Positions 1 to 5,009 of a stretch of 5,009 nt of DNA are shown here, in pieces. A program made the position numbers and the translations under genes. Origin of the DNA: Chromatiales bacterium (lineage in GTDB: Bacteria; Pseudomonadota; Gammaproteobacteria; UBA6429); assembly GCA_027076405.1 (NCBI GenBank), contig JALTJN010000327.1:1-5009 (forward strand), written 5' to 3'. Every line of letters starts with the position of its first letter. Position 1 is the stretch's first letter. The notes below the pieces were generated by a model that was not told the origin of the DNA, did not search any database, and was given only the letters and a program-made list of their open reading frames with translations.

Positions 1-525
1 TCCAAAGCAGAGACAGAGCAGGCGTTGCTGGCATTGTCGGCGCAGGCCGGTATCGAGGTGGTGATTATTCGTCCGGTTCTGGTTTACGGGCCGGGGGTAA
101 AGGCGAATTTCAACAGCATGGTGAAATGGCTGAGCAAGGGCGTACCGCTGCCTTTGGGGCGTGTTCATAACAGGCGCAGCCTGGTTGCGCTGGATAATCT
201 TGTTGATTTGATTGTTACTTGCATCGAACATCCTGCAGCTGTCGATCAGGTTTTTCTTGTCAGTGATAACGAGGATCTGTCGACGACTGAATTATTGCAG
301 CGAGTTAGCAAAGCACTGGGCGTGCGGGCCCGTTTGTTGCCTGTTCCGGTTATATTGATTAAGGCTGCAGCTCGATTGCTGGGTAAGCGTGCTGTGTCTC
401 AAAGGTTGCTTGGTTCCTTGCAGGTCGATATTTCGAAGACACGTGAATTGTTGGGCTGGACACCGCCGGTCAGTGTTGATGCCGCGCTGCAGAAAACAGC
501 GCAGTCTTTTCTTCGTCAAAAGTAA
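1..525 (+). CDS. NAD(P)-dependent sugar-nucleotide epimerase/4-ketoreductase (WbpV/WbpK-like), 5'-truncated
   Basis: This is the C-terminal 174 residues of an extended short-chain dehydrogenase/reductase; the reading frame is open to the left edge, so the true start lies outside the window. Such proteins are usually about 310-320 residues, so roughly 140 residues, including the Rossmann glycine motif, are missing. Visible residues: the opening Ser-Lys (K2) followed by AETEQAL fits the end of the catalytic YxxxK motif, and RPVLVYGPG at residues 24-32 is the substrate-side signature of UDP-hexose epimerases. Next come an RRSLVALDNLVDL segment (59-70) and a C-terminal substrate-binding region with the LLGWTPP signature (150-156). 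By family and by its neighbours (wbpL- and wbpM-like genes), the likely role is cytoplasmic reduction or epimerisation at C4 of a UDP-4-keto-6-deoxy-HexNAc, giving UDP-QuiNAc or UDP-FucNAc. A GalE-like 4-epimerase cannot be excluded from this fragment. Family assignment is firm; exact substrate is inferred. Confidence 0.88.
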   Translation, partial: SKAETEQALLALSAQAGIEVVIIRPVLVYGPGVKANFNSMVKWLSKGVPLPLGRVHNRRSLVALDNLVDLIVTCIEHPAAVDQVFLVSDNEDLSTTELLQRVSKALGVRARLLPVPVILIKAAARLLGKRAVSQRLLGSLQVDISKTRELLGWTPPVSVDAALQKTAQSFLRQK

Positions 526-637
526 AGCTTGGCGGCGGTCTAAAAAAACTGTCGGTGTTCCACGCTATGTATAAAAGGTAGAATGTGGTTCAGTTCTATA
601 ATTATTTTGCTTTTGACAGCGATGTAAAAAACAGTTT

Positions 638-1660
638 ATGAATTTATGGTGGTTGTTTTTTCTGGTGGCAGGTGTTTCCTGGCTGCTTACTGGCTTGTTG
701 CGCCGGTATGCGGTGGCCAGGTGCTTGATGGATGTGCCAAATAATCGCAGTTCACACTCTGTTCCCACGCCTCGCGGCGGTGGTATTTCAATCGTTCTCA
801 CCTTCCTGGCGGGTTTGCTATTGTTGAGGATATTGTCTCTTTTAGATGATGATCTCTTTATCGGATTATCTGGTGCGGGTGTGATGGTGGCTGTGATCGG
901 CTTTATTGATGATCACGGTCACATCGCTGCTCGTTGGCGTTTGCTCGGGCATTTCTCTGCGGCGAGTTGGCTTGCCTTCTGGATAGGTGGTTTGCCCTTA
1001 TTTACATTGTATGGTTTTGCTGTTGATCCTGGTTGGCTGGGTAATGTGCTGCTTGTTATCGCCTTAGTCTGGCTACTAAATTTATATAATTTTATGGATG
1101 GAATCGATGGGCTCGCTGGGGTTGAGGCGCTGTCTTCTACGTTAGTGGTTGCGCTATTGTTCCTGTTTGTGTTTGGCAAACAGGAAATGGTCTCTCTAAA
1201 TCTGCTTATGTTTGCGGCAGTTGCAGGTTTTCTGGTGTGGAATTTTCCGCCGGCAAAAATATTTATGGGTGATGCAGGTAGTGGTTTTCTGGGCTTGATG
1301 TTAGGTGCTTTGGCTCTATATAGCGTTCATATTGAGGTGGTGATGTTATGGGTATGGTTGATTTTGCTAGGGGTGTTTATTGTGGATGCGACCTTTACGT
1401 TGCTACGTCGCCTGTTGCGTGGAGATAAAGTCTATGAGGCGCATCGTAGTCATGCATATCAATCCGCCTCCAGGGAATATGGTAATCACAGAGTGGTTAC
1501 CTTGTCGGTGCTGGTTATAAATACTTTTTGGCTTGCACCCTGGTCTACGGTTGTTGCTTTAGGCGTAGTTGACGGCGTTTTAGGGCTGGTAATTGCTTAT
1601 TTTCCTCTGTTGTATCTGGCATGGTATTTTCGCGCAGGTGAGATTGAGCTGTCTTCATAG
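638..1660 (+). CDS. wbpL: Polyprenyl-phosphate HexNAc-1-phosphate transferase, WecA/WbpL type (glycosyltransferase family 4)
   Basis: Integral inner-membrane enzyme that moves a sugar-1-phosphate from a UDP-HexNAc to undecaprenyl phosphate, the first step of repeat-unit assembly. The 340-residue length is normal for the family, with about ten or eleven hydrophobic segments from residue 2 to about 331. Motifs in order: DVPNNRSSHSVPTPRGGG (32-49) near the N-terminus; the Mg-binding aspartate pair D91-D92 in FIDDHGH; NLYNFMDGIDGLAG (148-161) with N148, N151, D154 and D157; FMGDAGSGFLG (209-219); and HRSHAYQ (269-275), the cytoplasmic loop motif of this branch. The DDHGH form after the aspartate pair and the HRSHAYQ loop suggest WbpL rather than WecA or MraY. 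WbpL in Pseudomonas uses UDP-D-FucNAc or UDP-D-QuiNAc; that specificity is inferred here from the neighbouring dehydratase and reductase genes. ATG at 638 is the only sensible start and begins directly with the first membrane helix, but it has no clear Shine-Dalgarno sequence. Confidence 0.93.
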   Translation: MNLWWLFFLVAGVSWLLTGLLRRYAVARCLMDVPNNRSSHSVPTPRGGGISIVLTFLAGLLLLRILSLLDDDLFIGLSGAGVMVAVIGFIDDHGHIAARWRLLGHFSAASWLAFWIGGLPLFTLYGFAVDPGWLGNVLLVIALVWLLNLYNFMDGIDGLAGVEALSSTLVVALLFLFVFGKQEMVSLNLLMFAAVAGFLVWNFPPAKIFMGDAGSGFLGLMLGALALYSVHIEVVMLWVWLILLGVFIVDATFTLLRRLLRGDKVYEAHRSHAYQSASREYGNHRVVTLSVLVINTFWLAPWSTVVALGVVDGVLGLVIAYFPLLYLAWYFRAGEIELSS

Positions 1661-1666
1661 TATATA

Positions 1667-1676
1667 ATCGTACGAT
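1667..1676. repeat. 10-base perfect palindrome ATCGTACGAT next to a TATAAT
   Basis: ATCGTACGAT is its own reverse complement. It starts 7 bases after the stop codon of the wbpL-like gene and overlaps the last two bases of a TATAAT hexamer (1663-1668). No matching -35 hexamer lies at the usual 16-18 base spacing, so a promoter call is not justified. It could be a small protein-binding site or chance. Confidence 0.3.
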
Positions 1677-1710
1677 AGTTAAGTTATAAAAATGGATGAT
1701 GGATTAAAGC

Positions 1711-1728
1711 GTCCTGACCGGTCAGGGT
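1711..1728. repeat. 14-base perfect palindrome / possible RNA hairpin before the wbpM-like gene
   Basis: CCTGACCGGTCAGG (1713-1726) is a perfect palindrome. In RNA it could fold as a 5-bp stem with a CCGG loop, extended to 7 bp by two G-U pairs at 1711-1712 with 1727-1728. Its 3' arm contains AGGG (1724-1727), the best purine-rich candidate for a ribosome binding site, though 12 bases from the ATG at 1740 is longer than ideal. Only three T residues follow the stem, so it does not look like an intrinsic terminator. A protein operator or a leader hairpin that affects translation are both possible; neither is shown. Confidence 0.5.
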
Positions 1729-1739
1729 TTGAATAGAGT

Positions 1740-3695
1740 ATGTATAAAAAGTTAACTGAGTCTTCGCGCAATACTAAACGAGCATTACTTGTTGCTATCG
1801 ATTTTGTTGCGCTCCCAGTCGCCTTGTGGGCGGGTTATGCCTTAAGACTGGGGGAATGGTGGCCCGCTGGGTACATAGATAAAGCATGGTGGCTGTTTAT
1901 TGCAGCGCCTCTCGTTGCAGTACCTATATTTATTCGAATGGGGCTGTATCGTGCTGTTTTACGCTATGTGGGTGGCACGGCTTTAATTACTATTGTCAAG
2001 GCGGTCAGTATCATAACGTTGATACTGCTGGCGCTTATGGTTATGTCGCAAACGCAGGGTGTGCCGCGCTCAGTGTTTGTTAGTTTTTGGCTTTTCAGTA
2101 TGTTGTTTATTGGCGGTAGCCGGCTTTTTCTTAGGAGCTATATCCATTCTTATGCGAAGAGGAAAAATAACAAGCAACCAGTAGTGGTGTATGGCGCGGG
2201 TTCTTCTGGAGCAGAATTAGTGAAGGCGATGCAGTCTGGCTGGGAGTATGAACCGGTTGCTTTTATTGATGATGATATCGAAAAGAGGGGAATGGAGATT
2301 CACGGAGTAAAGGTTTTTTTGCCAGATCATATTACCTACTTAATTGATAAAAAAAATGTAGCACAGGTTTTACTTGCCATGCCATCGGTTACGCCACGAC
2401 GGAGGCGTAAAGTTCTTGAAAAACTTGAAGAATATCCAGTGCATGTTCGGACCTTGCCAGGGATAACCGACCTGGTTTCTGGTAAGGCAAAAATTTCGGA
2501 CATTAGAGAAGTCGATGCAAGTGATGTGTTAGGTCGTGATGCAGTACCGCCAATCCCGGGGCTTATTGAGCGATGTATTCGTGGTAAAAGTGTCATGGTT
2601 ACTGGTGCCGGAGGGTCGATTGGTTCTGAGCTTTGTCGGCAAATAGTGGAATATGAGCCGTCAAAACTGGTTCTGTATGAACAGTCCGAGTTTGCTCTGT
2701 ATAAGATTGAAAAAGAACTTGAATCCTACAGTGGTGATGTGGAAGTCGTCGCAGTTTTGGGTTCGGTGATTAATGCCTCACGAGTAGAAACCGTTTTGCG
2801 ATGTTTTGAAGTTCATACTGTTTATCATGCGGCCGCATATAAGCATGTTCCACTAGTTGAGCATAACCCGATTGAAGGTGTGCAAAATAACGTATTTGGC
2901 ACGTGGAATACGGCAGAAGCAGCGAAGGCGGCGGGTGTTGAAACCTTTGTCCTGATTTCGACGGACAAGGCCGTTCGCCCGACGAATGTAATGGGTGCAA
3001 CGAAACGTTTCGCAGAGTTGGTGTTGCAGGCAATGGATGATGAAGGTAATGCTACGCGGTTTACCATGGTGCGTTTTGGTAATGTCCTTGATTCATCCGG
3101 CTCAGTGATCCCCCTGTTTCGAAAGCAGATAAAAAAAGGTGGCCCTGTCACGGTGACGCATCCCGATGTTACCCGATATTTCATGACTATCCCGGAAGCC
3201 GCGCAGCTTGTGCTGCAGGCTGGTGCGCTCGGTGAGGGAGGCGATGTCTTCGTACTGGAGATGGGTGACTCCATTAAAATAGATGATCTTGCACGCAGCA
3301 TGATTCATTTGAGCGGGCTTGAAGTTTGTGAGGAAGTAAATCCTGAAGGTGATATCACTATTGAGTATACCGGGCTGCGACCCGGTGAGAAGTTATATGA
3401 AGAGTTGCTGATTGGCGATAATGTAACGGGAACAGAGCATCCGAAAATCATGCGTGCGGCGGAGGAAAGGCTTTCGTGGCAGCAGTTGCTGGATTACAGG
3501 GAGAAGTTTGAAGTTGCATGCAATAACTTTGAAACCAATAAAATAAAACTTCTACTGGAGGAGGTAGTTGCAGGTTATAGCGCAGAGCAAGGTATTGTTG
3601 ACCCCATCTGGAATCAGCATTGCAAGATTAATGTGAAAGGGCATGAGTTACAAAGTGTGACGGTTAGCAGCAATGATCATAAAGTTACGCATTAG
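1740..3695 (+). CDS. wbpM: Membrane-anchored UDP-HexNAc 4,6-dehydratase (WbpM/FlaA1-type, CapD family)
   Basis: Inner-membrane dehydratase converting UDP-GlcNAc to a UDP-4-keto-6-deoxy-HexNAc, the entry point to QuiNAc, FucNAc and related sugars. The 651-residue length is typical of the large WbpM-like members. Order: four membrane helices (about 15-35, 47-66, 80-103, 112-131); a first Rossmann-like domain with YGAGSSG (151-157) and AFIDDD (174-179); a linker with VRTLPGI (236-242); then the catalytic SDR domain with TGAGGSIGSE (288-297), HAAAYKHVPLVE (363-374), ISTDKAVRPTNVMGATKR (406-423), RFGNVL (445-450) and GLRPGEKLYEEL (545-556). The usual SDR tyrosine is replaced by Met418, four residues before Lys422, giving the Ser-Met-Lys triad known from WbpM instead of the Ser-Tyr-Lys of FlaA1. 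ATG at 1740 is chosen because the anchor helices follow at once; the Shine-Dalgarno sequence is weak. It probably supplies the keto-sugar for the reductase at 1-525 and the transferase at 638-1660. Confidence 0.95.
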   Translation: MYKKLTESSRNTKRALLVAIDFVALPVALWAGYALRLGEWWPAGYIDKAWWLFIAAPLVAVPIFIRMGLYRAVLRYVGGTALITIVKAVSIITLILLALMVMSQTQGVPRSVFVSFWLFSMLFIGGSRLFLRSYIHSYAKRKNNKQPVVVYGAGSSGAELVKAMQSGWEYEPVAFIDDDIEKRGMEIHGVKVFLPDHITYLIDKKNVAQVLLAMPSVTPRRRRKVLEKLEEYPVHVRTLPGITDLVSGKAKISDIREVDASDVLGRDAVPPIPGLIERCIRGKSVMVTGAGGSIGSELCRQIVEYEPSKLVLYEQSEFALYKIEKELESYSGDVEVVAVLGSVINASRVETVLRCFEVHTVYHAAAYKHVPLVEHNPIEGVQNNVFGTWNTAEAAKAAGVETFVLISTDKAVRPTNVMGATKRFAELVLQAMDDEGNATRFTMVRFGNVLDSSGSVIPLFRKQIKKGGPVTVTHPDVTRYFMTIPEAAQLVLQAGALGEGGDVFVLEMGDSIKIDDLARSMIHLSGLEVCEEVNPEGDITIEYTGLRPGEKLYEELLIGDNVTGTEHPKIMRAAEERLSWQQLLDYREKFEVACNNFETNKIKLLLEEVVAGYSAEQGIVDPIWNQHCKINVKGHELQSVTVSSNDHKVTH

Positions 3696-3751
3696 TCTGT
3701 GTATGCGTTTGTGGGCAGTTATGCAAAAGGTAGCGGGTCGAGTAATAACGA

Positions 3752-4771
3752 GTGTTTAGTGAGAAAAAAGGGAAATATATTTATCTGGGGCTGCTTTTTG
3801 GCCTGGTAATAATTGCAACGATTATCTCGTCGGGCTTTTCGAGAGACGCTGCGAATTATATGCGGATGTTTGAAGTGTATGGTTCATCTGGCTGGGGTAC
3901 TCTATATTCTCAAATGTTTCAGCGTGAGGCGTTTTTGCTTATTGTAAGTAAGGCCTTTTATCAGCTTGGATTGGCTCCTGTTTTTCTTTTTTTCTTTTTT
4001 TCTGTTATATCGCTGTCAGTTAAGTTTTATTTGATTGATAAACACAGTAAAGACAAATGGCTTTCGCTAGCGCTATTTTCTTCATATTTTTTTCTTCTTC
4101 ATGACTCTACTCAGATAAGGTTTAGCCTGGCTGTGGCTTTTGCCTACCTGAGTCTGCAATATCTTGCTAATGGCAAGCGACTATTTTTTGTGGCAATTGT
4201 TGTTTTTTCGGCGGTGATGTTCCATGCTTCCAGTCTGGTATTCATGGTTATGCTGCTGTTTTCTACAAGAAAATCCCAACTGTGGCTGCTTGGTTTTATT
4301 GCCTTAGCTGTTTTATTGTATTCCGTAAATCTTCATACTGTTTTTCTGAGTTTTATCGAGTGGGGTATAGATTATTTCAGCTTGACCAGAACATTTCTGA
4401 ACAAATTACATTCATATCTTCTGGTGCCTAGCCAGGTTGAGCATCTTGGTATTTTGAAGCCGACAATGATATTGGTGTATGCTTCGGCTGTGGTGCTCTT
4501 TCAATATCGAAATAAATTTAGTGCTTATGAAAGCCTTTGTTACAGTGCGCTGTTGTTGACAATCTTTTTTTATATACTGTTGCATAATATTGTTGACCTG
4601 CAAATACGTTTCAGAGATATGTTTTTTTTCTCGCTGGTTTTTCTTATTCCCTACATTCATGATTGGATGTCCAAATTTGTGAGCAGGAAAACAGCTTATT
4701 TGTTGTTGGTGATGTCTTTTATTGTTTATCTTACTAAGTTTATTTTTTTGGACGAAATGCTGGTTTTTTGA
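3752..4771 (+). CDS. EpsG/Wzy-like polysaccharide repeat-unit polymerase (polytopic membrane protein)
   Basis: A 339-residue protein with about ten predicted membrane helices (for example 9-29, 74-94, 119-138, 144-168, 176-198, 258-281, 288-303, 313-333). Its pattern fits the EpsG family of Wzy-type polymerases: a first helix followed by SRDAANYMRMF (30-40), a QRE motif (57-59), then DSTQIRFSLAVAFAYLSLQY (118-137) with Arg123 leading into a helix, and FHASSLVF (157-164) with His158. RFRD at 286-289 adds arginines at a membrane boundary. Wzy proteins join undecaprenyl-linked repeat units on the periplasmic face; the arginines are plausible substrate-phosphate contacts, which is inference. An in-frame TAA at 3746-3748 leaves GTG at 3752 as the first available start; the next ATG (residue 37) would lose the first helix. 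No clear Shine-Dalgarno sequence is seen. The gene is markedly richer in A+T and in T-runs than the genes before it, typical of serotype-specific polymerases. A flippase is unlikely given the length and motifs; the linkage formed cannot be predicted. Confidence 0.75.
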   Translation: MFSEKKGKYIYLGLLFGLVIIATIISSGFSRDAANYMRMFEVYGSSGWGTLYSQMFQREAFLLIVSKAFYQLGLAPVFLFFFFSVISLSVKFYLIDKHSKDKWLSLALFSSYFFLLHDSTQIRFSLAVAFAYLSLQYLANGKRLFFVAIVVFSAVMFHASSLVFMVMLLFSTRKSQLWLLGFIALAVLLYSVNLHTVFLSFIEWGIDYFSLTRTFLNKLHSYLLVPSQVEHLGILKPTMILVYASAVVLFQYRNKFSAYESLCYSALLLTIFFYILLHNIVDLQIRFRDMFFFSLVFLIPYIHDWMSKFVSRKTAYLLLVMSFIVYLTKFIFLDEMLVF

Positions 4772-4826
4772 CGAGCAAGTTTCTTTGATGTTTTTTTCTC
4801 TGTAAGTAAGTGATGATAGATATTTG

Positions 4827-5009
4827 ATGGGTAACAGGACAAAAATAATCGCAATGTATTTTACCCAGTTGCACGCCATTGCGGAGAATGACGAATGGTG
4901 GGGCGAGGGGTTTACTGACTGGAATAATGTTCGAAAAGCGGCACCCTTATTCGATGGGCACTATCAGCCACGAATCCCGCTGGAATCAAATTATTATGAC
5001 CAGTCACGT
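4827..5009 (+). CDS. WbsX-like glycosyltransferase, N-terminal fragment (3'-truncated by window edge)
   Basis: The frame from ATG 4827 stays open for 61 codons to the right edge. After [18 protein letters not shown] comes the hallmark opening of the WbsX family (glycoside-hydrolase-99-like fold): [16 protein letters not shown] (14-29), then TDWNNVRKA (30-38) and [13 protein letters not shown] (41-53). Family members commonly begin with a lysine- and isoleucine-rich strand followed by YLPQFHPIPENDEWWGKGF, so the match is close. They occur in O-antigen and capsule clusters as stand-alone proteins or as domains of larger glycosyltransferases, and they act in the cytoplasm on the lipid-linked repeat unit; the sugar transferred is generally unknown. 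An in-frame TAA at 4803-4805 limits the start to TTG 4824, ATG 4827 or ATG 4854. 4827 is preferred because it keeps the whole first strand. The gap to the polymerase gene is 55 bases, consistent with one transcription unit. Total length and any further domains lie outside the window. Confidence 0.85.
   Translation, partial: MGNRTKIIAMYFTQLHAIAENDEWWGEGFTDWNNVRKAAPLFDGHYQPRIPLESNYYDQSR

Noticed and set aside
389..574. 61-codon + strand frame overlapping the end of the epimerase gene
   Set aside because: It is out of frame with the conserved epimerase C-terminus, has no recognisable motif and no convincing ribosome binding site.
597..602. TATAAT in the 112-base gap before the wbpL-like gene as a -10 box
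   Set aside because: No hexamer resembling TTGACA lies 16-18 bases upstream and there is no extended -10 TG; in A+T-rich spacer this match is expected by chance. I see nothing else in the gap.
613..641. TTGACA (613-618) as a -35 promoter element before the wbpL-like gene
   Set aside because: At the normal spacing the -10 element would fall on the start codon itself and reads TTATGA, so it would give a transcript starting inside the gene.
1711..1735. Palindrome before the wbpM-like gene as an intrinsic terminator
   Set aside because: The stem has only five Watson-Crick pairs and is followed by TTTGAATAG instead of a T-run.
2825..3301. Long open frame of 158 codons on the minus strand inside the dehydratase gene
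   Set aside because: It lies wholly antisense to the conserved catalytic domain of the wbpM-like gene, its translation is Ser/Thr/Pro-rich with no recognisable motif, and it is explained by the codon pattern of the + strand gene.
4764..4801. T-runs around the end of the polymerase gene as a terminator
   Set aside because: No G+C-rich inverted repeat precedes either the TTTTTT at the stop codon or the TTTTTTT at about 4791, so there is no hairpin to pair with the T-tract.
4412..4879. 155-codon minus-strand open frame across the end of the polymerase gene and the start of the WbsX-like gene
   Set aside because: The translation is Lys/Gln-rich from the reverse complement of T-rich membrane codons, has no family signature, and overlaps two supported + strand genes.

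Overview
The window is a stretch of a surface-polysaccharide (O-antigen or capsule type) biosynthesis cluster. All five recognisable genes lie on the + strand, separated by short gaps of about 55 to 112 bases. The gene set resembles the wbpV/wbpK - wbpL - wbpM module of Pseudomonas O-antigen loci, which points to a gammaproteobacterium, probably Pseudomonas-like or a marine relative. The genus cannot be fixed from this sequence. The tail of the cluster becomes clearly richer in A+T, as is common in exchangeable serotype-specific regions.

Layout: (1) 1-525, the C-terminal part of an NAD(P)-dependent sugar-nucleotide epimerase/reductase, cut by the left edge; (2) 638-1660, a WecA/WbpL-type polyprenyl-phosphate sugar-1-phosphate transferase; (3) 1740-3695, a WbpM/FlaA1-type membrane-anchored UDP-HexNAc 4,6-dehydratase; (4) 3752-4771, a polytopic membrane protein of the EpsG/Wzy polymerase type, starting at GTG; (5) 4827 to the right edge, the start of a WbsX-like glycosyltransferase, cut off after 61 codons. 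The gap between genes 2 and 3 carries two perfect palindromes, the stronger lying 13 bases before the dehydratase start codon.

How they fit together (inferred from family knowledge): the dehydratase makes a UDP-4-keto-6-deoxy-HexNAc, the epimerase/reductase converts it to UDP-D-QuiNAc or UDP-D-FucNAc, and the WbpL-type enzyme loads that sugar phosphate on undecaprenyl phosphate at the inner membrane. Glycosyltransferases such as the WbsX-like protein extend the repeat unit, and the Wzy-like protein polymerises units in the periplasm. No RNA gene, mobile element, CRISPR array or convincing terminator is visible, and I see no sign of an undescribed system. The points worth a second look are the palindromes, the polymerase's composition and T-tracts, and the uncharacterised specificity of genes 4 and 5.
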